The notes under the pieces are model-generated. The model had not been told where the DNA came from and made no database searches. It saw nothing but the letters and a program-made list of their open reading frames with translations. A stretch of 38,727 nucleotides of DNA from Acidisoma silvae (GTDB lineage: Bacteria; Pseudomonadota; Alphaproteobacteria; Acetobacterales; Acetobacteraceae). The stretch is from positions 1 to 38,727 of the forward strand of contig NZ_JAESVB010000026.1 of the NCBI RefSeq assembly GCF_020618775.1, read 5' to 3'. This document shows, piece after piece, positions 8,731-16,980 of this stretch. The first letter of the stretch is position 1. The number at the start of each line of letters is the position of its first letter. Made by a program: the position numbers and the translations under genes.

Positions 8731-9177
8731 GTGGGAGGATTGTGTCTCTCGATTGTCGGCTATTCCTCACTTTGTATCAGAAGCCGCGAAATATCGTAAA
8801 AGCCTTCGGCACGGAGAAGTTATACGTCAGGGACATGCACTAAACGCGGAACCTGGCGTAAAGTAGGAATGATTGCATCGCGCAGAGGGCCGGGCAGTCG
8901 TGGCAAAAACTGTCCTGCGACGAATTGTGGAGCGAGGTTATCCTTGCTTTCAGCAATTAATTACTTGAATCCACACCTATATGCCCAGAAGCGCCGGCTC
9001 ACACAAAGTGAAAAAGTCCTCATTTAAGGAATTTCGACGACCGTTGTGGCCACGTTCAAAGGACACGACAAGCGGTCATTCCTCATCGCTCACACCAAAC
9101 TAATATGCATTGCTCATTGTTCGATGGAGCCTTGCCCGCTCCAAAAGTAATTAGTTGGCTCCGGTCCCCCAACTGCA
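8731..9177. other. Intergenic stretch without a recognisable gene
   Basis: About 450 bp between the SorC promoter and the GNAT gene end. The base composition is visibly less GC-rich than the flanking genes. I see no open frame with family character and no tRNA. The only structure is a short inverted repeat GGCTCCG (9157-9163) / CGGAGCC (9183-9189) that straddles the GNAT stop codon. It could be a weak terminator for that gene. Confidence 0.5.
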
Positions 9178-9657
9178 TTATTCGGAGCCGGATGTCATCG
9201 CTTCGGGCAGAAGTCGAGGGCTTCGTTCCATTGTCATCCATTTTCCGTCTGGCACGCTTGGATGGAAACCATATCGAGCGTAAAGCCCCTGGGCATCAGC
9301 CGTGGTCAGCGTCCAGTGCGTGACAGTAAGGAGTTCCGGATGCGTCAAGATGCGTTCGATCAAGGCTTTGCCAAGGCCGCAGCCGCGCAGGGCAGGTTCG
9401 ATAAATACATCCGCAAGATGAGCACGAAGGGCATAATCCGTCAGTACACGCGCGAAGCCAACCTGCTCACCCGGCGGAGCATAGATGCCAAAGCAGAGGC
9501 AATTAGCCATGCTGCGTTCCGTCACCGCAGGTGGCCGGTTCATGGCCCAATATGCGGTCGCGAGTGACCTGTGGACGAATGCCATGTCGATTTTTGCGCG
9601 GTCATCGCTGATCACATAGCCGTTCGTAAGGAGCACAGCATGAACTTTCATAAGCAT
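9178..9657 (-). CDS. GNAT-family N-acetyltransferase
   Basis: About 159 aa with the GNAT fold. Motif A is clear: VGFARVLTDYALRAHLADVF, then the acetyl-CoA loop RGCGLGKALIERIL, and the C-terminal LYARYGFHPS. The frame is open to an ATG at 9711. Family proteins usually begin close to the GYVISDD block, so a start at 9657 or 9651 is more natural; no convincing Shine-Dalgarno decides between them. The acceptor amine cannot be predicted. The gene stands alone, divergent from the dpp operon across the GGCTA repeat. Confidence 0.82.
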   Translation of the reverse strand: MLMKVHAVLLTNGYVISDDRAKIDMAFVHRSLATAYWAMNRPPAVTERSMANCLCFGIYAPPGEQVGFARVLTDYALRAHLADVFIEPALRGCGLGKALIERILTHPELLTVTHWTLTTADAQGLYARYGFHPSVPDGKWMTMERSPRLLPEAMTSGSE

Positions 9658-9861
9658 TATTCTGGCGAGAAATCCTGGCCTGTCCAAGTGACTAAGGCAA
9701 TCAAAAGCCATTCCGATAAGAATATTGGCTATGTGAGGCCGATATCGCGCGCCGCCAATCTTGCCCGGCCCGGTTTCGTGTCGTCAGCGGCCAGGGGTCG
9801 GCGCTCTATTGCACACCCGGCCGAGCAGCCCGAAGCGCGAAAGTAATGAAACCATAGTCCC

Positions 9862-9941
9862 GGCTAGGCTAGGCTAGGCTAGGCTAGGCTAGGCTAGGCT
9901 AGGCTAGGCTAGGCTAGGCTAGGCTAGGCTAGGCTAGGCTA
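9862..9941. repeat. Pentanucleotide tandem array, (GGCTA) x 16
   Basis: Sixteen perfect head-to-tail copies of the 5-mer GGCTA cover exactly 80 bp with no sequence variation. Perfect short arrays expand and contract by slipped-strand mispairing. This one lies in the divergent spacer between the GNAT gene and the dpp operon, about 200 bp upstream of the leader-ORF Shine-Dalgarno. Length changes could move regulatory sites relative to one another. Each unit junction creates CTAG, a tetranucleotide usually scarce in bacterial genomes. Confidence 0.97.
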
Positions 9942-10140
9942 AGCCCACCCCGAATTTAGGCGCAGCTCGAAACGACGCGCGACAGGGGCTGCAATCGCCT
10001 CATATGTTGACAATTGCGACCTTTTCATTCTTTTCGTACGGCCCGATAGCAGGGTAGACTCTCGCGCTCACGGCTGATTTTTGCCTTACCTACTGCCTAC
10101 CCGCGTTGCAAACAGAATCCCCGGCTACGGAGAGCACAAG
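9942..10140 (+). promoter_or_regulatory. Likely promoter and leader region of the dpp operon
   Basis: About 200 bp with no gene between the repeat array and the leader ORF. A perfect -35 TTGACA is at 10007-10012, but the hexamers 16-18 nt downstream are poor -10 matches. The promoter call is therefore tentative. A Shine-Dalgarno GGAGAG at 10129-10134 precedes the ATG at 10141. Confidence 0.35.
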
Positions 10141-10203
10141 ATGACTGGGCCCAAACGGCCAGGCTTGCCAGGCACGTTGGCAAAACCTCCGTCAACATTA
10201 TGA
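10141..10203 (+). CDS. Putative 20-aa leader peptide coupled to dppB
   Basis: A short ORF with ATG at 10141 and Shine-Dalgarno GGAGAG 6 nt upstream. It encodes MTGPKRPGLPGTLAKPPSTL and stops with TGA at 10201-10203. The stop overlaps the dppB ATG (10200-10202) in an ATGA junction. DppB has no Shine-Dalgarno of its own (the preceding bases are CCTCCGTCAACATT). The leader therefore probably delivers ribosomes to dppB by translational coupling. It is Pro-rich (five of 20 residues), which could cause ribosome pausing. Whether the peptide itself has a function is unknown. Confidence 0.5.
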   Translation: MTGPKRPGLPGTLAKPPSTL

Positions 10204-11204
10204 CGCGCTATCTTGCCAGCCGCGTCGGCCAGCTTGTGCTTGTGCTAATCGGCGTCAGTGTCATCGTCTTTTTCACGATGCACGTCCTTCCCGGTGATGT
10301 GGCAACGCTTTTGCTCGGCGAGCGGGCGACGGCCGCCCAGCTGACGCAGCTACGCCATCAGCTCGGTCTCGACCAATCGCTTCCCGTCCAATATGCTGAC
10401 TTTTTCTGGCAGGTGCTCCAAGGGAATTTCGGCACATCGCTGCGAAGCAATCATGCGGCGCTGGCCGACGTCTTAACCGCGTTCCCGGTGACGCTCCAAC
10501 TGGCGCTCGCGGCCCTCGCCTTGGCCATCGCGGTCGGCGTGCCCATCGGTATCGTCGCCGGCACCCGTCCCGGCAGCGTCTGGGACAATCTGCTGATGAC
10601 GGCAACGCTGTTCGGCGTGTCGATGCCGATCTTCTGGCTCGGCCTCATGCTGCTGCTCCTGTTCGGCGATTTGCTCGACTGGCTGCCGATCGGCGGCCTC
10701 ATGCCGACCGGGTTGGACGTACCGCGCGTGACCGGCATGACGGTGATCGACAGTATCATCAGCGGACGGCCATTGCTGATCTGGGCCAGCCTGCGCTATC
10801 TGGCGCTTCCCGCCGTGACGCTCGCGACCATTCCGCTCGCGATGATCGCACGCATCACGCGGTCCGAAATGCTCGCCATGGCAAGCCTGGACCATGTCCG
10901 CACCGCCCGCGCCAAGGGCATGCCGGAAGGCCGCGTCATCATCCGCCATGTGCTGCGCAACGCCATGACACCGGTTATCACCGTTATCGGCCTGCAACTC
11001 GGCCTGCTGCTGTCGGGTGCCGTGCTGACGGAGACGATCTTTTCCCTGCCTGGGCTCGGCCGGCTCATGGTCGACAGCATCCTGTCCCGCGACTACCCGG
11101 TGGTGCAGGCCGGCGCCTTGTTCATCGCCTTCGTCTTCGTACTCGTGAATCTGATCGTCGATCTCACCTACGGTCTGCTCGATCCCAGGATTCGCCGCTC
11201 ATGA
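10200..11204 (+). CDS. dppB: Dipeptide/oligopeptide ABC transporter permease DppB-like
   Basis: A 334-aa inner-membrane permease of the BPD_transp_1 family. The N-terminal transmembrane helix (LVLVLIGVSVIVFFTMHVLPGD) and the following periplasmic loop are typical of DppB/OppB/NikB. The EAA-type coupling loop is RTARAKGMPEGRVIIRHVLR near residues 235-255. The ATG at 10200 is the first start in frame and matches the family N-terminus. It overlaps the leader ORF upstream and the dppC gene downstream (11201-11204), so this is a tightly coupled operon. The family imports peptides, nickel chelates, opines or glutathione; neighbouring hydrolases favour a peptide- or amide-like substrate. Confidence 0.94.
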   Translation: MTRYLASRVGQLVLVLIGVSVIVFFTMHVLPGDVATLLLGERATAAQLTQLRHQLGLDQSLPVQYADFFWQVLQGNFGTSLRSNHAALADVLTAFPVTLQLALAALALAIAVGVPIGIVAGTRPGSVWDNLLMTATLFGVSMPIFWLGLMLLLLFGDLLDWLPIGGLMPTGLDVPRVTGMTVIDSIISGRPLLIWASLRYLALPAVTLATIPLAMIARITRSEMLAMASLDHVRTARAKGMPEGRVIIRHVLRNAMTPVITVIGLQLGLLLSGAVLTETIFSLPGLGRLMVDSILSRDYPVVQAGALFIAFVFVLVNLIVDLTYGLLDPRIRRS

Positions 11205-12070
11205 CGACTGAGATCGTCGACCCCCTGCCCGCCACCCGCAGGCCAAAAGGCATCCGGCGCGTGCTGCGCCGCGTCTCGGCCTCGGTCGGGCTCGCCATCA
11301 CGGTCATATTCCTGCTGCTGACGGTGTTGGCGCCGCTCGTGGCACCCTACGATCCCTATGACCAGGACCTGTCGAGCGCGCTGTCGCCGCCGTCCTGGAT
11401 CCATCTCCTAGGCGCGGACCAATATGGCCGCGACATGCTCAGCCGCGTGCTTTACGGCACGCGAACGGCGCTTCTCGCCGTCGTCGTGGCCGATGGCCTG
11501 GCGTTGGCCGTCGGTTGCACCCTGGGCCTGCTGTCGGGCTTCTTCGGCGGCTGGGTGGAAGCCGTCATCATGCGCATCGTCGATATGGTGCTGGCCTTCC
11601 CCTATCTGCTGCTGGCCTTGATCATTGTCGCGGCCCTCGGGCCGGGTCTGACCCATTCCATGATCGCCATCGGCATCGTCTATACGCCGCAATATGCGCG
11701 GCTTCTGCGCGGGCAGGTTTTGTCCGTCCGGCAGTCGGACTATGTGCGCGCCTCCCGCGCGCTCGGCGCGTCGCGCCTTCGTCTCATGCTGCGCCATGTG
11801 CTGCCCAATAGCGTGACGCCGATCCTGGTGATGGCGACGCTGCAGGCCGGTTCCGTCGTCGTGGAAACGGCCGGCCTCTCCTTCCTCGGCCTGGGCGCGC
11901 AGCCGCCCTCGCCGGATTGGGGCGCGCTTCTGGCCGATGGCCAAAGCTATTTCCTCACCGCCTGGTGGATCGCGACCTTCCCCGGCCTTGCCATCTTCCT
12001 CGTCGTGCTTGGCTTCAATCTCCTGGGTGACGCATTGCGCGACCATTTCGATCCGCGGCGGTCGGCATGA
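11201..12070 (+). CDS. dppC: Dipeptide/oligopeptide ABC transporter permease DppC-like
   Basis: A 289-aa partner permease. It has the N-terminal helix (VGLAITVIFLLLTVLAPLVA), the conserved LGADQYGRDMLSRVLYGTRT block after the first loop, which is characteristic of DppC/OppC, and the EAA loop YVRASRALGASRLRLMLRHV. Start and stop codons overlap dppB and dppD by 4 bp each. It forms the translocation pore with DppB. Confidence 0.94.
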   Translation: MTTEIVDPLPATRRPKGIRRVLRRVSASVGLAITVIFLLLTVLAPLVAPYDPYDQDLSSALSPPSWIHLLGADQYGRDMLSRVLYGTRTALLAVVVADGLALAVGCTLGLLSGFFGGWVEAVIMRIVDMVLAFPYLLLALIIVAALGPGLTHSMIAIGIVYTPQYARLLRGQVLSVRQSDYVRASRALGASRLRLMLRHVLPNSVTPILVMATLQAGSVVVETAGLSFLGLGAQPPSPDWGALLADGQSYFLTAWWIATFPGLAIFLVVLGFNLLGDALRDHFDPRRSA

Positions 12071-13080
12071 CCCAACCCCTGCTTGAGGTCCGCGACCTGC
12101 GCGTCGATTTCCGTGGCGAGATGGGAACGGTCTCCGCCGTTTCCGGCATCTCCTTCACCGTGCAGAAGGGAGAAACGCTGGTCATCGTCGGGGAATCCGG
12201 TTCGGGCAAATCCGTCACCAGTCTTGCCGTCATGGGCCTGATACCGCAGCCGCCCGGCCGCATCGCCGGTGGCGAAATCCTGTTCCATGCGCGCGACGGC
12301 CAGACGCATGATCTCGCCAAGGCCGATGCCCGCACCATGCAGCATCTGCGCGGGGCTGAGATCGCGATGATCTTCCAGGAACCTATGACCGCGCTGAACC
12401 CGGTCTATACAATCGGGGCGCAGATCGTGGAGACGATCCGCCTGCATGAGCCGCTCAGCCGGCGCGCCGCGCGGCTGCGGGCGATCGACATGCTGGCGCT
12501 GCTCGGCGTGCCGGAGCCGCAGCGCCGTTTCGATGCCTATCCGCACGAATTGTCAGGTGGGCTGCGCCAGCGCGCCATGATTGCCATGGCACTCGCCTGC
12601 AGCCCTTCGCTGCTGATTGCGGATGAGCCGACGACCGCGCTGGACGTCACCGTCCAGGCGCAGATTTTGGACATGATCGCCAGGCTCCAGAAGGAGCTGT
12701 CCATGGGCGTTATCTTCATCACCCATAATCTGGGCGTGGCGGCCGAGATCGCGGACCGGGTGTTGGTCATGTATGCCGGGCAGACGGTGGAAGCGGCACC
12801 GGCTGCCGACATCTTCCAGGATCCACGGATGCCTTATACGCGCGGACTGCTGAAATCCATTCCGCGCCTGGGCATGGATCGTGACGCCGGCCCGCTGCCG
12901 ACCATTCCCGGCACTGTGCCCAATCTGGGCGAGATGCCGCGGGGCTGCGCCTTTCATCCGCGCTGTACCCATGCCCTGCCGGATCCGTGCATGGCGCGGC
13001 GACCGGACCTGGAGCCGGTTACGGAGCGACACGTCGTACGCTGCGCCCGCTGGCGCGACATTGCGGGGCAGCCCGCATGA
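12067..13080 (+). CDS. dppD: Dipeptide ABC transporter ATP-binding protein DppD-like
   Basis: A 337-aa ATPase. Walker [10 protein letters not shown] is at residues 43-50 or so, the signature reads [15 protein letters not shown], Walker B is [12 protein letters not shown] and the H-loop follows in VIFITHNLG. The C-terminus has the oligopeptide-transporter extension with the Cys-containing block [17 protein letters not shown], as in DppD/OppD. It is joined to both neighbours by 4-bp overlaps. It works as a heterodimer with the next gene product. Confidence 0.94.
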   Translation: MTQPLLEVRDLRVDFRGEMGTVSAVSGISFTVQKGETLVIVGESGSGKSVTSLAVMGLIPQPPGRIAGGEILFHARDGQTHDLAKADARTMQHLRGAEIAMIFQEPMTALNPVYTIGAQIVETIRLHEPLSRRAARLRAIDMLALLGVPEPQRRFDAYPHELSGGLRQRAMIAMALACSPSLLIADEPTTALDVTVQAQILDMIARLQKELSMGVIFITHNLGVAAEIADRVLVMYAGQTVEAAPAADIFQDPRMPYTRGLLKSIPRLGMDRDAGPLPTIPGTVPNLGEMPRGCAFHPRCTHALPDPCMARRPDLEPVTERHVVRCARWRDIAGQPA

Positions 13081-14048
13081 CCGCCCTGCTCGCCGTCACC
13101 GATCTGGTGAAGCATTTTCCGACCAAGGGGCGCGTGTTCCGCGCCGGCGCGCCCTTACAGGCGGTCGCCGGCGTTTCCTTCACGGTCCAGCCTGGCGAAG
13201 TACTGGGCCTGGTCGGCGAATCCGGCTCCGGCAAAAGCACGATCGGCAATATGGTGCTGCGGCTGGACCAGCCGACCGCCGGGCAGATCGTTTTCGACGG
13301 GCAGGATATCACACGTCTGTCTGACGTGTCCCTGCAGGCTTTCCGTCGGCGGGCGCAGCCGATCTTTCAGGATCCGTTCAGCTCACTTGATCCGCGCATG
13401 ACGGTGGAGCAGATCGTCGCCGAGGCGCTGGTCATCCACCGGCTGGCCAGCAGCCGCGGGGACTTGCAGGCGCAGGTCGTGTCCCTGCTGGAACTGGTCG
13501 GGCTGAATGCCAGCCATCTGCGGCGCTATCCGCATCAATTTTCCGGCGGCCAGCGTCAGCGTATCGGCATCGCGCGCGCGATGGCCGTGAAGCCTGACCT
13601 GATCGTCGCCGACGAAGCCGTCTCGGCGCTGGATGTCTCCATTCAGGCGCAGATCGTCAATCTGCTGCGCGACCTGCAGAAGCGGCTGGGTCTGGCGATG
13701 ATCTTCATTTCCCATGATCTGGCGGTCGTCGAATATATCGCGGACCGCGTGGCGGTTCTCTATCTCGGCCGCATCATGGAAATCGCGCCGGCCCGCGACA
13801 TCGTGCGGGCGCCGAAGCATCCCTATACGGAAGCGCTGCTCTCCGCCGTGCCAGAACCCGATGCCAGCCGCACCCGCAAACGGATCGTGCTGCAGGGCGA
13901 ATTGCCTAGCCCCACCGCCCCGCCGTCGGGCTGCGTGTTTCGTACCCGCTGCCCCTATGCAATTGCGGATTGCGCGGCGATCGTGCCGGTGCTTCAGCCC
14001 GTCGGCCCCGGACATGAGGCCGCCTGCATTCGAACCGGAATCATTTGA
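13077..14048 (+). CDS. dppF: Dipeptide ABC transporter ATP-binding protein DppF-like
   Basis: A 323-aa ATPase. I chose the ATG at 13077, which overlaps the dppD stop (ATGA); the frame is open to 12987, but that would add 30 residues without family character. Walker [10 protein letters not shown] is at residues 47-55, the signature reads FSGGQRQRIGIARAM and Walker B is LIVADEAVSALD. The C-terminal block GCVFRTRCPYAIADC matches the Cys-rich tail of OppF/DppF. In Walker B the usual Pro after Glu is Ala (DEAVSALD), which is common in OppF-type subunits. It is the last gene of the plus-strand operon. Confidence 0.94.
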   Translation: MTALLAVTDLVKHFPTKGRVFRAGAPLQAVAGVSFTVQPGEVLGLVGESGSGKSTIGNMVLRLDQPTAGQIVFDGQDITRLSDVSLQAFRRRAQPIFQDPFSSLDPRMTVEQIVAEALVIHRLASSRGDLQAQVVSLLELVGLNASHLRRYPHQFSGGQRQRIGIARAMAVKPDLIVADEAVSALDVSIQAQIVNLLRDLQKRLGLAMIFISHDLAVVEYIADRVAVLYLGRIMEIAPARDIVRAPKHPYTEALLSAVPEPDASRTRKRIVLQGELPSPTAPPSGCVFRTRCPYAIADCAAIVPVLQPVGPGHEAACIRTGII

Positions 14049-14051
14049 TAG

Positions 14052-14090
14052 GTGCGCAGATCCACCAGCTTGTCCTGCGGATCTGCGCAC
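14052..14090. terminator. Bidirectional hairpin between dppF and its convergent binding-protein gene
   Basis: A perfect 12-bp inverted repeat: GTGCGCAGATCC (14052-14063) and GGATCTGCGCAC (14079-14090), with a 15-nt loop. It lies in the 55-bp space between two convergent stop codons. There is no clear T-tract on either side. It is best read as a shared terminator or mRNA-stabilising hairpin. Confidence 0.7.
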
Positions 14091-14103
14091 TGAACCAGAC
14101 AGC

Positions 14104-15663
14104 CTACTTCAGCGACACATTCTCCATGCCGAAGAACATCTGCGTCGGGTTCAGCTGATAGCCTTCGACATTGTTGCGGATCGCGCGGATCTGCAGGGTC
14201 GAGTTCACAAAAATCCAGGGCGCATCATCCAGGATGGTCTTCTGGGCTTGATCATACAGCGCCGTGCGCTTGGCGGGGTCGGAGACGACAAGTGCCTGCG
14301 ACAGCAGCGATTCGACCTTAGGGTTATTGTAGCGCGACCAATTGACGATAGGAATATTGGCCGCGCCCCACAGCTCGGACAGGAAGTTGTCCGGGTCGCC
14401 GTTATCGCCGGTCCAGCCTTCCATCATCAGGCCCTTATAGGTGCCGGACCGGACGAGGGAGAAATAGGCACCGATCTCAAGCTGACGGACGCTTGCGACG
14501 ATGCCGACCTTTTTGAGAAAGCCCTGAATGGCGATAGCGAGGTTCGGACCGGCAGGGTTGTAGCCGCGCGGCGAGTTATAGGTCAGCAGCTCGACCTGCG
14601 TTCCGGGTTTGACGCCCGCTTCCTTCAGCAGCGCTTTTGCCTTGGCGACGTCGTAGGGATAGCCCGGAAGCGATTTGTCGAAACCCCATTGTGCCTGCGG
14701 CAAGGGCGATGTCATCGGCACGGCCAGGTCGGCATAAAGCGCCTTGTTGATGACGGTCTTGTCGACCGCATAGTTCAGGGCCTGGCGCACGCGCGGGTCA
14801 TTGAAGGGCGGCACGTCGACCGGAATCGCGACACCGGACACAGCCAAACCCGGCTGCGTCAGCAGCGTGATCGTCGGGTCATGCTTGATGACAGGCACGG
14901 ACTGGGTGCTGAGATCGGCCAGGATCTGGATATCGCCTTGCTTCAGCGCCAGCACGGCCGCTTGCGGATCAGGCAATTCCTTGAAGATCAGGTGATCGAC
15001 CTTTGGCTTGCCGCCCCAGTAATTGGGATTGGCGTCGAGAATGATTTCGTCGCGCTGACGCCATTCTCGGAAGATGAAGGGGCCGCTGCCGACGGGATGG
15101 TTGCGATAATCCTTACCCCATTTCGCGGCGGCGGCGGGGCTGACCAATCCGTTCCAGACCATCGCAAGGCTATTAAGGAAAGGCGCCGATGGTTTCTTGA
15201 ACTTGAATTCGACGGTGTTGTCATCAACGGCGCGATAGCTTGCGACATCGCCGTAGGTGAAGTCGATATAGCCTTCAACCGGACCGGTATTATAGATATA
15301 TTGCGGGTTTGCCTTATTGAGCAGGCGGTCGACGTTCCAGATGACGGCCTTGGCATCAAGCGGCGTGCCGTCGCTGAACTTCACGCCCCTCTTCAGATGA
15401 AAGGTATAGGTCAGTCCATCGGGCGACACGTCCCAACTTTCGGCGATACCAGGTGCTACCGCCGTCGTGCCCGGCTTGTAGCGCAGCAGGCTGTCGTAAA
15501 CGGTCGACATGACAAAGCCCGACGTATTGTTTTCGACGGCTTCGGCATCGAAGCCCGTGGGGTCGGCGGCAATTCCGATGACCAGCGTGCTATCGGCCCG
15601 CGCAGCGGCCGCTCCTCCGGCGACCGCCAAAGCGGCTGCGAAGGCAAGTGTCTTGAACCTCAT
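14104..15663 (-). CDS. ABC transporter substrate-binding protein, DppA/OppA-like (SBP_bac_5)
   Basis: A 519-aa exported binding protein. I chose the ATG at 15663 (MRFKTLAFA) rather than 15684: it has an AAGGAG Shine-Dalgarno directly upstream and starts a textbook Sec signal peptide with cleavage near ARA|DS (residues 23-25). The body is typical of family 5: LAESWD-like block (IAESWDVSPDGLTYTFHLK), GVKFSDGTPLDAKAV, and NDPRVRQALNYAVDK. It is convergent with the dppBCDF operon and by location is that transporter's binding protein. It is read from the divergent region shared with the P1 peptidase gene. The unusual opposite orientation means its expression can differ from the membrane components. 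Confidence 0.94.
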   Translation of the reverse strand: MRFKTLAFAAALAVAGGAAAARADSTLVIGIAADPTGFDAEAVENNTSGFVMSTVYDSLLRYKPGTTAVAPGIAESWDVSPDGLTYTFHLKRGVKFSDGTPLDAKAVIWNVDRLLNKANPQYIYNTGPVEGYIDFTYGDVASYRAVDDNTVEFKFKKPSAPFLNSLAMVWNGLVSPAAAAKWGKDYRNHPVGSGPFIFREWRQRDEIILDANPNYWGGKPKVDHLIFKELPDPQAAVLALKQGDIQILADLSTQSVPVIKHDPTITLLTQPGLAVSGVAIPVDVPPFNDPRVRQALNYAVDKTVINKALYADLAVPMTSPLPQAQWGFDKSLPGYPYDVAKAKALLKEAGVKPGTQVELLTYNSPRGYNPAGPNLAIAIQGFLKKVGIVASVRQLEIGAYFSLVRSGTYKGLMMEGWTGDNGDPDNFLSELWGAANIPIVNWSRYNNPKVESLLSQALVVSDPAKRTALYDQAQKTILDDAPWIFVNSTLQIRAIRNNVEGYQLNPTQMFFGMENVSLK

Positions 15664-15852
15664 CTTAGCTCCTTCACGTAACATTTCAGAACCTGCTTCA
15701 CAGGCCTGCGGCGCGGTATGCAGCCGAGACCAGCCGGAGGATCCGGGCGGCTATGCCTCACCCAGCCCTCTCTCGAACGGGGCCTCACGATAGTGCGAGG
15801 CATGCGGCTGTCAACGCGCTATAAGTCTGTCGCGCAAGATCAGGGACCAAGG

Positions 15853-16980
15853 ATGGTTGACGAAAGGTCAGAAAGCGCGTGCGGCCTTCGCGCGCGCGAC
15901 ATCGGCATAGCACCCGGAATTTTTCACCCGGGTGCCATGAACGCCATCACGGATGTCGCTCTTGTCTCGGTCGGTCATAGGACAGTCATTGCTGGGGAAG
16001 GCGTGCGCAGCGGCGTCACCGCTATCTTGCCGCATGGCGGCAATCTTTTTCAGCGGAAAGTGCCGGCCGGCTTCGCCTGCGGCAACGGTTACGGTAAATT
16101 CGCGGGATCGACCCAGATCGCGGAACTAGGTGAGATTGAAACGCCCATCGTCTTGACCAATACCTTGTCCGTCGCGGAAGGCATCGCCGGCGTCGTGCAA
16201 TGGACGCTCGCCCAGCCCGGCAATGAGGCGGTGGTCTCGGTCAATGCCGTGGTCGGTGAAACCAATGACGGCTATCTGAATGACATCAGGGCGCGGCAGG
16301 TGACCGTGCCGCATGTGCTGGACGCGATCGCAAGCGCAACGAACGGCCCTGTCGCAGAAGGATGCGTCGGTGCCGGCACCGGGACCCAGGCCTTCGGCTG
16401 GAAGGGCGGCATTGGTACCAGTTCTCGCGTGCTGCCAGCCAAGTGCGGCGCCTATGCGATCGGCATTCTTGTGCAGACAAACTACGGCGGCATTCTGACG
16501 GTTGCGGGCAGAGAGATTGGGCAGGCGCTCGGGCAGTTCTACCTTTCGGAGGAAAAGAGCGAGCCGCGGGGAGACGGTTCCGTCGTCATCATCATCGCGA
16601 CCGATGCGCCTGTCAGCGACCGCAATCTCAAGCGCATGGCGCAGCGCGCCTTCCTGGGCATTGCCTGTACGGGATCATGCATGGCGAACGGGTCCGGAGA
16701 TTACGCCATTGCCTTTTCGACCCATGAGGCCGTCCGACGTGACCATGAGGCGGATGGGGAGACGCCGTCACGGCCGGATCTGTCGAACAGCGCCATGTCA
16801 CCCTTGTTTCAGGCCGTGAAAGAGGCGACGGAGGAGGCCGTCTATAACGCGATGCTACAGGCCCATACCGTTGCCGGCCATCTTGGCCGCGTGCTGAAGC
16901 GACTGGAGCCATCCGTGTTGATGGCGCTGCTCGACAGGTCCGGTTTCAACGAGAACGACCCGGAGACCACCCCGCTTTAA
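15853..16980 (+). CDS. P1/S58-family aminopeptidase (DmpA/BapA-like)
   Basis: A 375-aa N-terminal-nucleophile hydrolase. The start at 15853 has AGGGA 6 nt upstream; the frame is open to 15718. Family landmarks: GVTAILP and FACGNGYGKFAGSTQI, TPIVLTNTLSVAEG around residue 97-110, NAVVGETNDGYLND at 131-144 and the autoprocessing site GDG|SVVIIIATDAP with the nucleophile Ser243. The family self-cleaves before this Ser into alpha and beta chains. Characterised members release D-amino, amide or beta-amino N-terminal residues. It lacks a signal peptide, so it would act in the cytoplasm on compounds imported by the neighbouring Dpp system. Its stop overlaps the convergent deacetylase-fold gene by 4 bp. 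Confidence 0.9.
   Translation: MVDERSESACGLRARDIGIAPGIFHPGAMNAITDVALVSVGHRTVIAGEGVRSGVTAILPHGGNLFQRKVPAGFACGNGYGKFAGSTQIAELGEIETPIVLTNTLSVAEGIAGVVQWTLAQPGNEAVVSVNAVVGETNDGYLNDIRARQVTVPHVLDAIASATNGPVAEGCVGAGTGTQAFGWKGGIGTSSRVLPAKCGAYAIGILVQTNYGGILTVAGREIGQALGQFYLSEEKSEPRGDGSVVIIIATDAPVSDRNLKRMAQRAFLGIACTGSCMANGSGDYAIAFSTHEAVRRDHEADGETPSRPDLSNSAMSPLFQAVKEATEEAVYNAMLQAHTVAGHLGRVLKRLEPSVLMALLDRSGFNENDPETTPL

Noticed and set aside
9862-9941. Tandem array considered as CRISPR or iteron-type origin
   Set aside because: The units are 5 bp and contiguous with no spacers, so it is not CRISPR. Iterons are longer and accompany a Rep gene, which is absent.
13714-15681. A 655-codon plus-strand open frame across the binding-protein gene
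   Set aside because: It is antisense to a well-supported SBP_bac_5 gene with signal peptide and Shine-Dalgarno. Its translation has no family character and is rich in Arg, Asp and Gln, as expected from the reverse of GC-rich codons.
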